Positions 51,623 through 59,855 of a DNA stretch of 64,000 nt are shown one piece after another. Made by a program: the position numbers and the translations under genes. The stretch covers positions 4,588,001 to 4,652,000 of the forward strand of contig CBDHHE010000001.1 in NCBI GenBank assembly GCA_965263335.1. The letters run 5' to 3'. The notes beneath the pieces are model-generated. The model made no database searches, was not told where the DNA came from, and saw only the letters and a list, made by a program, of their open reading frames with translations. The DNA comes from Thermohalobaculum sp965263335 (GTDB taxonomy: Bacteria > Pseudomonadota > Alphaproteobacteria > Rhodobacterales > Rhodobacteraceae). Every line of letters begins with the position of its first letter. The first letter of the stretch is position 1.

Positions 51623-52453
51623 TTGCCAAGGCTTTGTCTGGTGACCGACATCCATCACGGCGTGGACAAGCCGCCGAAACAGGGCAGTGCGGCCGGGCGT
51701 CTCATGGACGGATTCGGTGCGTTCTGCCGCGAGATGGCGCCGGATGCCGTCGTCGACCTTGGTGATCGCATTCTCGACCTGGATCGCGAGACGGATCTGC
51801 ACCTCGAGCGCGAGGCCGCGGACATGTTTTCACCGATCGATGCGCCCATCCATCATATCTGCGGCAATCACGATCGCGCCTTTCTGAGCACCGCGGACAA
51901 TGCCGAGATCCTCGGCCAGCCGATGGAGAACGAGGCCATCGACCTGGGAGGCTGGACGCTCGTTCTCTGGCGTGCGGATGCCGAGTACCACAGAGCCGGC
52001 GGCTTCTCGCTGCCCGCGAGCGATCTCGACTGGCTGGCGGGCGTCATCGGCTCGGCAACGCAGCCTCTGTTGGTCTGCAGCCATGTGCCGGTTTCGGGTC
52101 ATTCGCAAATCAGCAACCACTACTTTCACAACGCGCCGGCGGCCGCCACCTATCCGGAAGCGGATCAGGCCCGGGCGGTGCTCGCCGAGGCTAAGGTGCC
52201 GGTGGTCTGCGTTGCCGGTCATGTGCATTGGAACAGCCTCACGATCGTCGATGGCCAACCGCATCTGACCCTGCAGTCGCTCACCGAGACCTTCACCACC
52301 GCGCCCGATCCTGCGGGCGCCTTCGCCGTGCTCGATCTGGCGGATGACGTGGTCTGGACTGTTCATGGCCGGGATGCGTTCCATACGCGCTTGCCCGCCC
52401 AGCAGTCGGCACGAGGCTGGTTGGCACCGCGCCCGCCGAGAAGGCCGTCCTGA
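51623..52453 (+). CDS. Metallophosphoesterase family protein
   Basis: A 276-residue calcineurin-like phosphoesterase. Metal-ligand motifs occur in order: LVTDIHHG (DxH), DLGDRIL (GDxxx), HHICGNHDRAF (GNHD), LLVCSHVPVSG and VAGHVHWNS (GHxH). The TTG at 51623 is supported by GAGGA eight bases upstream and by the immediate start of the first strand. There is no signal peptide, so it acts in the cytoplasm. The substrate (cyclic nucleotide, phospholipid or other) is unknown. It lies just upstream of the MTHFR pair, without obvious functional link. Confidence 0.85.
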   Translation: MPRLCLVTDIHHGVDKPPKQGSAAGRLMDGFGAFCREMAPDAVVDLGDRILDLDRETDLHLEREAADMFSPIDAPIHHICGNHDRAFLSTADNAEILGQPMENEAIDLGGWTLVLWRADAEYHRAGGFSLPASDLDWLAGVIGSATQPLLVCSHVPVSGHSQISNHYFHNAPAAATYPEADQARAVLAEAKVPVVCVAGHVHWNSLTIVDGQPHLTLQSLTETFTTAPDPAGAFAVLDLADDVVWTVHGRDAFHTRLPAQQSARGWLAPRPPRRPS

Positions 52454-52493
52454 AGTCGATGCGCGCACTGGATCGGAGTGCTATGCTCTCGTC

Positions 52494-53072
52494 ATGTACA
52501 GGCTGAGACTGTTTGCCGTGCGTCATGCCCGAGCCTTCGAACGGCTCTATGGGCTGTTCGAGCGGATGATGATCCGCCTCGATCCCGTGCTCAGTCGGAT
52601 TGGCTACAACCGGGTGGAGCGCCCGGTCGCCCTCATCGAACGCGGTGTGAAGGGGCTGTTGTTCGACTGCCGGATGTGCGGGCAGTGCGTGCTCTCCTCC
52701 ACCGGCATGGCATGCCCGATGAACTGTCCGAAACAGTTGCGCAACGGTCCGTGCGGCGGCGTTCGTCCAGGTGGCTTCTGCGAGGTCCATCCCGAGATGC
52801 GCTGCGTCTGGGTCGAGGCGTGGGAGGGCGCGAGCCGCATGGCCGGCGGGGCGCGCATTCACGAGGTGCTTCCGCCCGTCGACCGCAGTCTCGATGGTTC
52901 ATCGAGCTGGTTGCGGGTGAGCCGCGAGAAGGCCGCGGCCCTCAGGGCAGCCCGCGATGCGGCGCGCACCACGTTGGCAACCGCGTTCGACGGCGCCCGC
53001 AGCATCGAGCCCGCCACCGCACCGCTGGCAGACGAGCCTGCGCGGGCGCAGCGCGGCGAGGGCGGACGGTGA
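52494..53072 (+). CDS. MTHFR C-terminal-domain (cysteine-rich) protein
   Basis: A 192-residue protein whose middle portion, CRMCGQCVLSSTGMACPMNC followed by PKQLRNGPCGG, is the cysteine-rich motif of the methylene-tetrahydrofolate reductase C-terminal domain family (PF12225), probably a metal or Fe-S site. The ATG at 52494 is the first in frame after the metallophosphoesterase gene. The C-terminus is Ala/Arg-rich and of low complexity. The stop overlaps the GTG start of the adjacent MTHFR (GTGA), so the two proteins are made together and likely form a complex. Confidence 0.85.
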   Translation: MYRLRLFAVRHARAFERLYGLFERMMIRLDPVLSRIGYNRVERPVALIERGVKGLLFDCRMCGQCVLSSTGMACPMNCPKQLRNGPCGGVRPGGFCEVHPEMRCVWVEAWEGASRMAGGARIHEVLPPVDRSLDGSSSWLRVSREKAAALRAARDAARTTLATAFDGARSIEPATAPLADEPARAQRGEGGR

Positions 53073-54076
53073 GCGATCCGCTCGATCTGGCAAACATGGC
53101 GCCGGCCTACGAGGACCCGCCACCGGGCCACGTGTCGGGGTCTCGTCTCGAGCGCGTCCTGCGCGCCGGGCGATTTGCGGTGACGGCAGAACTGAACCCG
53201 CCCGACAGCGCAGACCCCGCGGACGTGTTCGACGCCGCGCGGCCCCTCGGCGAAGTGGCGGATGCGCTGAACGCCACTGACGCGTCGGGTGCCAACTGCC
53301 ACATGTCCTCGATCGGGATCTGCGCGCTCCTGATACGCGCGGGCTATGGGTCGGTTTACCAGATCTCGTGCCGCGACCGGAATCGCATCGCAATTCAGGG
53401 CGATGTGCTCGGCGCGGCCGCGATGGGTGTGCGCAACGTGCTCTGCCTCACCGGCGACGGGGTCGGTGTCGGCGATCAGCCAGGGGCAAAACCGGTTTTC
53501 GATTTCGACTCGCTGTCGCTTTTGCGCACGATCCGGACCATGCGCGATGAGGGCACGTTTCTCTCCGGGCGCAAGATCGTGCGCCCGCCGCGCATGTTCC
53601 TGGGCGCTGCCGAGAACCCATGCATCGATCCGCTCGAGTGGCGCCCCGAACGGTTGGCAAAGAAGGTCGCCGCCGGAGCAGAGTTCATCCAGACGAACTA
53701 CATCTTCGACGTGCCCAGATTCGAGGCCTTCATGGCGCGGGTCCGCGATCTCGGCCTGCACGAGCGGGTGTACATCCTCGCAGGTGTCGGGCCGCTCGCC
53801 TCGCACAAGGCCGCGCGCTGGATGCGCACGAACGTGCCGGGCATTCACATCCCGGACGAGATCATCGCGCGTCTCGAGGGTGCCGAGAAGCCCGGCGAGG
53901 AGGGCAAGCGGCTCTGTATCGAGCTGATCCAGCGCATTCGGGAGATCGAGGGCGTGGCCGGCATACATGTGATGGCGTATCGCCGCGAACACCAGGTCTC
54001 GGAGATCATCATGGCGTCGGGTGTGCTCGAAGGCAGGGCGGCTGGTGCACGCCGCACCCGGTCGCCTGCGCATTGA
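53069..54076 (+). CDS. Methylenetetrahydrofolate reductase family protein
   Basis: A 335-residue FAD-binding TIM-barrel protein of the MetF superfamily. FAVTAELNPPDSADP holds the catalytic Glu; DALNATDASGANCHMSSIG, ALLIRAGYGSVYQISCRDRN and LCLTGDGVGVGDQPGAKPV are flavin- and folate-contact segments; KKVAAGAEFIQTNYIFDV completes the barrel. The start at GTG 53069 is coupled to the cysteine-rich partner. This type, found with PF12225 proteins, occurs in C1 and demethylation pathways and may not be the general methionine-synthesis MetF. Confidence 0.87.
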   Translation: MSDPLDLANMAPAYEDPPPGHVSGSRLERVLRAGRFAVTAELNPPDSADPADVFDAARPLGEVADALNATDASGANCHMSSIGICALLIRAGYGSVYQISCRDRNRIAIQGDVLGAAAMGVRNVLCLTGDGVGVGDQPGAKPVFDFDSLSLLRTIRTMRDEGTFLSGRKIVRPPRMFLGAAENPCIDPLEWRPERLAKKVAAGAEFIQTNYIFDVPRFEAFMARVRDLGLHERVYILAGVGPLASHKAARWMRTNVPGIHIPDEIIARLEGAEKPGEEGKRLCIELIQRIREIEGVAGIHVMAYRREHQVSEIIMASGVLEGRAAGARRTRSPAH

Positions 54077-54119
54077 TCTGCGCCGATTTCTGGTCTTTGA
54101 TGTCGCGGCGTGGTGGGCG

Positions 54120-54773
54120 ATGGCAGACCGGCCTGTGTCCCGGCCGCGCAGTTCTCGCGGAGTGCCCGTGACGATACGAGACGATCTAACTGTCTGCCAC
54201 CATTGCGATGCCCTGTGCCGGGACGTCAAGCCGCGTGCGGGAGAGCGCGTGCGCTGTCCGCGCTGCGGGACGGTGCTGCAGACCGGACATCGCTCGGCGC
54301 TGGACAGCCTGATCGCGCTGTCGATCTCGATGGTGGTGCTGATGGGGGTCGCGCTCTCCTTGCCCTTCCTGTCCTTGAGCGGCGGTGGGCTGAGCAAGGA
54401 TGCAAGCGTGATCGATGCCGCGGCCGCAATCGCGGACAACCGGTTCTGGCCCTTCGCGGTCGCGGTTGGCGCGCTGATCTTCGCCGTCCCCGTGCTGCGC
54501 GCCTTGGCGCTCGCCTATGTTCTGGTGCCGCTCCGGCTCGGGTTCGGCCCGCCTCGCCAGGCACGCTGGGTCTTTCGGATGGCGCTCGAACTGCGGCCCT
54601 GGTCGATGGCGGAGATATTCCTGATCGGCGTGGCTGTGGCGTTGGTCAAGATTGCAGACCTCGCGACACTGTCTCTTGGCCCTGCGTTCTGGCTCTTCGT
54701 GGTCCTCTCGGTGATGGCGATCGCGGAAGACATGCTCATCTGCCGCCGATCGATCTGGCGGCTGCTCGAATGA
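54120..54773 (+). CDS. pqiA: Paraquat-inducible protein A family, first half
   Basis: A 217-residue membrane protein corresponding to one of the two halves of E. coli PqiA. A zinc-ribbon-like site (CHHCDALC near residue 24 and CPRCGT) is followed by about four membrane helices starting ALDSLIALSISMVVLMGVAL. The ATG at 54120 is used; a GTG at 54168 nearer the CxxC motif is a possible alternative. It overlaps the next pqiA-like gene by four bases and together they would form the inner membrane part of the PqiABC lipid-transport system. Confidence 0.85.
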   Translation: MADRPVSRPRSSRGVPVTIRDDLTVCHHCDALCRDVKPRAGERVRCPRCGTVLQTGHRSALDSLIALSISMVVLMGVALSLPFLSLSGGGLSKDASVIDAAAAIADNRFWPFAVAVGALIFAVPVLRALALAYVLVPLRLGFGPPRQARWVFRMALELRPWSMAEIFLIGVAVALVKIADLATLSLGPAFWLFVVLSVMAIAEDMLICRRSIWRLLE

Positions 54774-55375
54774 CGATACCCTCGGCAAGGGCGGCAGGAC
54801 TGGTGGGCTGCGTCCGCTGCGGGGCTGCCTCCGAACGCGAGACCGCGCGTTGCCCGCGATGTGGCGCCCAGCTCATCAGCCGCGCGCCGCTCGAGCCCGT
54901 GATCGCCTGGCTGGTGGCGGGCGTTCTGCTTTACATTCCAGCCAATCTCTGGCCCATGCTGGTCACTCGAACCTTGGGGCGTGAGGAGGCGAGCACCATC
55001 ATCGGCGGTGTCATTGATCTGGCGGCGCATGGCGCATGGGGCATTGCTGCGATTGTCGCCATCGCCTCGATTGGCATTCCGCTGGCAAAGTTCGCGGCAA
55101 TCATCCTGCTCGCGTTGATCGTGCATCGAGACATCCGCACCGATGGGCACCGGACGCTGATGCTCTATGAAGTGGTCGAATTCATCGGGCGCTGGTCGAT
55201 GATCGACATTTTTGTCGTGGCCATTCTCTCGGCGTTGGTGCAGCTCGGGTTTGTGGTGTCGCTGGCGCCCGGACCTGCCGCTGTTTGCTTCGCGCTCTCG
55301 GTCGCGTTCACCATGCTCGCCGCGCGCGCCTTCGATCCGCGCTTGATCTGGGATCGTGTCGAGGAAGCCGGATGA
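54770..55375 (+). CDS. pqiA: Paraquat-inducible protein A family, second half
   Basis: A 201-residue protein with its own zinc ribbon (GCVRCGAA and RCPRCGAQ) and about four membrane helices including VIAWLVAGVLLYIPANLWPML, the hallmark YIPANxxP of PqiA domains, and EVVEFIGRWSMIDIFVVAIL. In E. coli both domains are fused in one 417-residue chain; here they are separate, overlapping genes (ATGA). The stop overlaps the ATG of pqiB. Confidence 0.88.
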   Translation: MTIPSARAAGLVGCVRCGAASERETARCPRCGAQLISRAPLEPVIAWLVAGVLLYIPANLWPMLVTRTLGREEASTIIGGVIDLAAHGAWGIAAIVAIASIGIPLAKFAAIILLALIVHRDIRTDGHRTLMLYEVVEFIGRWSMIDIFVVAILSALVQLGFVVSLAPGPAAVCFALSVAFTMLAARAFDPRLIWDRVEEAG

Positions 55376-58300
55376 GCGAACAGTCCGAACCGGCTGCCCC
55401 GAAGGTCGAGACAAAGCGGCGCTGGCCTTCCCTTGTTTGGCTGGTGCCGATCGCGGCCGTCGCGATCGCGGTGATCCTGCTCGGGCGAGCCATCGCCGAA
55501 CGCGGGCCGGTGGTCCAGATCGAGTTCGCAACCGCCAACGGGCTTGTCGCCGGCGAGACCACCGTGCGGTTTCGCAATGTGATCGTCGGCCGCATCGAGC
55601 GGCTGCGGTTCTCGTCCGAACTCGCCAGCGTGATCGCCGATGCGCGGATCAATCCGCAAATCGCGCCGTATGTTGATGACACGGCGCGGTTCTGGATCGT
55701 GCAGCCGCAGGTCTCGGTGCAGGGGATAACGGGGCTCGATACGGTGCTGTCGGGGGCCTATGTCGAGGGGTCGTGGGATGCCGTGCCCGGGGAAGCCAAG
55801 CGCCTGTTCACTGCGCTGCCCGCACCGCCGCTGACCCCGGAGGGCACGCCTGGACTGCGGGTGCGGCTCCGTGCCTCGGATGGTGGATCGCTTGTCGTCG
55901 GCGCGCCGGTGCTCTACCGCCGTGTGCCAGTGGGACGGATCGAGAGCAAGGAGCTCAGCGACGACGGCTCCACAGTCGAGTTCGATGTCTTTGTCAACGC
56001 ACCGCACCATCGGCGGCTGACCACGGCAACCCGGTTCTGGGATGTCTCGGGGGTTGATCTGAGGGTTGGGGCCGGCGGTGCACGCCTGCGAATAGATTCG
56101 TTTGCCGCGCTGCTGCAGGGCGGGGCGGCGTTTGCCGAGGTCGATGTGGACTTGCCCGCGCAGCCGGTGCGCGCCGGCCATGTCTACAGACTGTACAGCT
56201 CGCAGCAGGATGCCGAGGACGAGACGGTCTCGGACGATCCTCGAACACGTCTGCGTCTGACGGTCGCCTTCGAAGAATCCGTGCGCGGTCTCGCCGTTGG
56301 TGCCTCGGTGGAATACCGTGGCATCCGGATCGGTCAGGTGACGGATGTGAGCGCATCGGTCGATCCGGACACCGGGGTCTTCACGACGCTGACCACGATC
56401 GGCATTCAGCCCGGGCGGCTGGGGCTTGATCCGGAAGACAGTGACGGCGCGCTTGCCTATTTCGAGCGCGCGGTGACGCGCGGGCTCAGGGCGAAGCTGG
56501 CGATGGGAAACCTTCTGACCGGTGCGCTCTACGTGAACCTCGTGGATGCGCCCGATGCCGATGCGGCGGCGATCGATACCGACGTCCGGCCGTTTCCGGA
56601 ACTGCCCAGCATCGAGTCCGACCTGGGTGAGCTCGCGGGCTCGGTTGAAGGCCTGCTCGACCGTGTCGACCAGCTGCCGATCGAGGCGCTGCTCAACAAT
56701 GCCAACACGATGCTCGACAACATCAACGTCCTGATCGCGTCCGAGGACATGCGCGCGCTCTCGACCGAGGCACGGGCGATTCTGGGCGATGTCGATGCCC
56801 TGCTGGCGTCGCCTGGCCTGCAGGGGATCCCCGGCGACGCGGGTGCTGCAGTTGCTGCGTTGCGGGCGCTTGCGGAATCGCCGGACCTCAGGGACGCGCC
56901 CGCGCGCCTGAACGGACTGATCGCGTCCGTGCAGGCACTGGTGGAGGCCCTCGAGGCAGGCGGGCTTCCCGAAGAGCTGACGGCAACGGTGGCTGCTGCC
57001 CGCACAAGGCTGGAAGACCCCGCGCTCGCCCGGCTTGCGAGCGATATGGGCGACACGGTGGCGCGGCTGCGGGAGGTCGTCGATGATCCAGCACTCGCAG
57101 CCCTGCCGGGACAGCTGGGCGCTGCGGCGGAAAACCTGAGCGCCATTCTGGCTGATCCGGCGCTGGCTGCGATGCCCGGCGAGGCGCAGGCCGCGATCGC
57201 AGCACTTCGCGCGCGGCTGGAGGATCCGGCGCTTGCAGCGCTTTCGGGCGAGGCGGCGGCCGCCATCGCAAGCCTGCGCGCCCTGCTGGACGATCCGGCG
57301 CTCAGGGCAGCTCCGGCCAGCGCCACCCAGACGCTCGAGGCGCTCACGGCGCGGCTCGAGGATCCGGCGGTGGCGGGCCTTGCGGGCGAGGCGCAGGAGA
57401 CGCTCGCGGCAATCCGCAGCCTGATGGCGTCCCCGGCGCTGACGCAACTGCCGGACGAGGCGGTAGCGACCCTGGAGGCGCTGCGCCAGATCCTCGACGA
57501 TCCGGCGTTGCGCGCTGCACCTGGCAGCGCAAACGAAGCGCTCCTGTCAATGCAGGCGCGTCTCAACGACCCGGCGCTGGTCGGTGCCATCGGCAGGCTC
57601 GATGCCCTCGTGGCCGAAGTCGAGAGCCTGACCGTGACACTCACGGCCGAGGCGACTGAAACGCTCGGTGCATTGCGCGGGGTCCTTGAGGATCCGGCGC
57701 TCAAGGCGGCGCCCGCCGAGCTGCAGGCGACGCTGGCATCGGCCCGCACCCTTATGGAGGAGCAGGGTCTGCGAACCGCGATCAACGAGGCGGTCGGCGC
57801 ATTGAGTGCCCTCAGGAGGCTGCTGGATCTGCCTGCCACACAGGCCGCACCTGAAGAACTGACGGCGACCCTCGCTGCCGCGCGCACCATGCTCGACGAT
57901 CTCGAACAGGAGAACGCCGCGGGCAATCTGGCCGATGCCTTGGCGGCGGCCAAGGATTTGGCGGCTGATCCGTCGTTGCGCCGCGCGGCGGGTGAGCTTT
58001 CTGCCACTCTCGCGGCACTTCGCGCCATTCTGGATGCACCCGGCGCCGAGGACCTGCCGATCGAGGCGTCCCGCGCGCTTGCGGCGGCCACAACGCTGAT
58101 CGAGCAGTTCGAGCGGGAAAACCTCGGCAGTGCTGCCGTCGGTGCGCTCGCCGGGGTCGAACGCGCCACAAGTGCGGTGGAAGCGGCGGTTGCCGATCTG
58201 CCGCGACTAATTGCGCGGTTCAGCCAGGTCGCATCGCGGGCGGATGGGGTGCTTGCAGGTCTCGATGTCGGCTCGGAGCTGAACTACGAAGCCGTTTCGG

Positions 58301-58392
58301 CTCTGCGTGAGGTCCGGGACGCGGCCCGCGCGGTCTCGGATCTCGCCGAGGCGGTCGAGCAGAAACCGAATTCGTTGATCCTCGGGAAATGA
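55372..58392 (+). CDS. pqiB: PqiB-like MCE protein with a long repeat-containing C-terminus
   Basis: A 1006-residue MCE protein, against 546 in E. coli PqiB. An N-terminal membrane anchor (SLVWLVPIAAVAIAVILLG) is followed by three MCE domains (IEFATANGLVAGETTVRFRN at about residue 50; LRASDGGSLVVGAPVLYRRV at about 165; AFEESVRGLAVGASVEYRGI at about 305). From residue 455 to 932 the chain is made of 21 repeats of about 23 residues. MCE proteins form hexameric tunnels for lipids; PqiB extends as a needle, and this one should be much longer. The ATG overlaps the pqiA stop, and pqiC follows with a four-base overlap. Confidence 0.9.
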   Translation: MSEQSEPAAPKVETKRRWPSLVWLVPIAAVAIAVILLGRAIAERGPVVQIEFATANGLVAGETTVRFRNVIVGRIERLRFSSELASVIADARINPQIAPYVDDTARFWIVQPQVSVQGITGLDTVLSGAYVEGSWDAVPGEAKRLFTALPAPPLTPEGTPGLRVRLRASDGGSLVVGAPVLYRRVPVGRIESKELSDDGSTVEFDVFVNAPHHRRLTTATRFWDVSGVDLRVGAGGARLRIDSFAALLQGGAAFAEVDVDLPAQPVRAGHVYRLYSSQQDAEDETVSDDPRTRLRLTVAFEESVRGLAVGASVEYRGIRIGQVTDVSASVDPDTGVFTTLTTIGIQPGRLGLDPEDSDGALAYFERAVTRGLRAKLAMGNLLTGALYVNLVDAPDADAAAIDTDVRPFPELPSIESDLGELAGSVEGLLDRVDQLPIEALLNNANTMLDNINVLIASEDMRALSTEARAILGDVDALLASPGLQGIPGDAGAAVAALRALAESPDLRDAPARLNGLIASVQALVEALEAGGLPEELTATVAAARTRLEDPALARLASDMGDTVARLREVVDDPALAALPGQLGAAAENLSAILADPALAAMPGEAQAAIAALRARLEDPALAALSGEAAAAIASLRALLDDPALRAAPASATQTLEALTARLEDPAVAGLAGEAQETLAAIRSLMASPALTQLPDEAVATLEALRQILDDPALRAAPGSANEALLSMQARLNDPALVGAIGRLDALVAEVESLTVTLTAEATETLGALRGVLEDPALKAAPAELQATLASARTLMEEQGLRTAINEAVGALSALRRLLDLPATQAAPEELTATLAAARTMLDDLEQENAAGNLADALAAAKDLAADPSLRRAAGELSATLAALRAILDAPGAEDLPIEASRALAAATTLIEQFERENLGSAAVGALAGVERATSAVEAAVADLPRLIARFSQVASRADGVLAGLDVGSELNYEAVSALREVRDAARAVSDLAEAVEQKPNSLILGK
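56734..58167 (+). repeat. 21 tandem 69-bp repeats inside pqiB
   Basis: The region encodes 478 residues as 20 units of exactly 23 residues plus one of 18. The unit pattern is LxDPALxAxPGEA followed by a helix LAALR. DNA identity between units is moderate, so they are diverged copies, but phase is kept almost throughout. Units 5 to 13 (from LEDPALARL to LNDPALVGA) are the best conserved; the single short unit (TVTLTAEATETLGALRGV) follows them. Confidence 0.9.
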
Positions 58393-58961
58393 CCATGGCC
58401 TTCCGGCACGCAATTCCCCTCGCCCTGCTGCTTACGGCCTGTGCGCCGACCGCCGGGCCCACATTCTATCTGCTCGAAGCACCCCCAAGCGCTGCGCGGG
58501 TCGAAGTGTCGGCGCAAACCATCGGTCTGCGTGAAGTTGCCTTGCCGCTCTACGCCCGTCGTCAGCAAATGGCTGTGCTCAGCCCGGCCGGTGAGGTACT
58601 GCAGTCCGAGGATCGCCGCTGGGCCGACGAACCGCCGCGCGCCGTCACCCGGACAGTGGCGCGCACACTGGGCACGATCACCGGACGCACGGTCGCCGTC
58701 GAGCCCTGGCCCACCGGCGTCAGGCCGGATGTTCATGTGCAGGTGCAGGTCGACGTGCTGATTGGCGAGTTGCCGGGGGTGTTGCGCCTCGAAGGGGAGA
58801 TCCGCGTCACCCGGCTCGATCGTCGTCGCCAGATCGAAAGCACGCCCTTCGCAATCTCGGTTGATGTTGCGGGCGCGGATCATGCCGATCTCGCCGACGC
58901 CCACGGCATTGCACTGACCCGTCTGGCCGAGGGCGTGGCCGACGCTCTGACAGCGCGCTAG
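58389..58961 (+). CDS. pqiC: PqiC-like outer membrane lipoprotein
   Basis: A 190-residue lipoprotein: short hydrophobic leader and lipobox LLLTAC with the acylated Cys at about 18. The mature domain resembles the ABC-type transport auxiliary lipoprotein family (PF03886), starting PTFYLLEAP, with LREVALPLYARRQQM and a C-terminal helix. It would be the outer membrane component that receives the PqiB needle. The ATG overlaps the pqiB stop. Confidence 0.87.
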   Translation: MTMAFRHAIPLALLLTACAPTAGPTFYLLEAPPSAARVEVSAQTIGLREVALPLYARRQQMAVLSPAGEVLQSEDRRWADEPPRAVTRTVARTLGTITGRTVAVEPWPTGVRPDVHVQVQVDVLIGELPGVLRLEGEIRVTRLDRRRQIESTPFAISVDVAGADHADLADAHGIALTRLAEGVADALTAR

Positions 58962-58985
58962 GACGATCCGCGTCGCCCAAGGCCC

Positions 58986-59777
58986 TCAGAGCAGACCCTG
59001 GGCGCGGAAGCTGGTGTCGTGTTCCTTGCCGATGATCACATGGTCGTGGATGCTGATGCCGACGGCACGCGCGGCCTTTTCGATCTGACGGGTCATATCG
59101 ACATCGGCGCGGCTGGGGGTCGGATCACCCGAGGGGTGATTGTGTACCAGGATCAGCGCCGAGGCGTTCAGCTCGAGCCCGCGCTTGACAACTTCGCGCG
59201 GGTAGACCGGAACGTGATCGACGGTGCCCTTCGCCTGTTCCTCATCCTCGATCAGTATGTTCTTGCGGTCGAGGAACAGGATCCGGAACTGCTCGGTGTC
59301 GCGGTGCGCCATCGTGGTCTTGCAGTAGGCCATGAGCTGATCCCAGCTCGACAGTGCGTGGCGGTGCAGGACCCGGGCGCGTGCCAGTCTGTGGGCGGCG
59401 GCCTCGACGATCTTGAGTTCGACCACCACCGCCTGTCCGACGCCGGACACTTCGGCAAGGCGCACGGCGGGCGCGGAGATGACACCATTGAAATCACCGA
59501 ACTGGGCGAGCAGCGCTTTGGCGATCGGCTTCACGTCGCGCCGTGGAATGGCGCGGAACAGCACGAGTTCGAGCAACTCGTAGTCGGCCATTCCGGTCGG
59601 ACCTCCCGCCATGAAGCGGGTTCGCAGTCGCGTGCGGTGATCGTGGTAGTGCGGTCGGTCAGGCGTGTTGCGCCGCGACGAAGCACTGCCGAGTGCCGGG
59701 TCGGTGGGGAAGGCGAGCCCAGGTTGCTCCGAAAACCCGGCGGGCACGCCTTCCCTTGGTAAAGTCTTTCGACTCAA
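58986..59777 (-). CDS. radC: RadC family JAB-domain protein
   Basis: A 263-residue protein. An N-terminal helix-hairpin-helix-like region (DYELLELVLFRAIPRRDVKP) is followed by the JAMM metalloprotease-like domain with HVPVYPREVVKRGLELNASA and the metal motif HNHPSGDPTPSRADVDMT. The name RadC is historical; function is uncertain and a DNA-repair role is unproven. The TTG at 59777 is preceded by GGGGAG at seven bases, making it the best start. The gene is convergent with pqiC. Confidence 0.92.
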   Translation of the reverse strand: MSRKTLPREGVPAGFSEQPGLAFPTDPALGSASSRRNTPDRPHYHDHRTRLRTRFMAGGPTGMADYELLELVLFRAIPRRDVKPIAKALLAQFGDFNGVISAPAVRLAEVSGVGQAVVVELKIVEAAAHRLARARVLHRHALSSWDQLMAYCKTTMAHRDTEQFRILFLDRKNILIEDEEQAKGTVDHVPVYPREVVKRGLELNASALILVHNHPSGDPTPSRADVDMTRQIEKAARAVGISIHDHVIIGKEHDTSFRAQGLL

Positions 59778-59855
59778 GTGCGGTCTCCCCAGTGCGGTAC
59801 CAGTAGAGGCCAGACGTGGTTACCAAAGGGTTAGCCGAACGAGAGATCGTCCAGA

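Noticed and set aside
55165..57447. 760-residue minus-strand reading frame opposite pqiA/pqiB, and the 546-residue Ser/Ala-rich one at 56529-58169
   Set aside because: Both mirror the repeats and GC bias of pqiB; their composition is extreme and no domain is visible.
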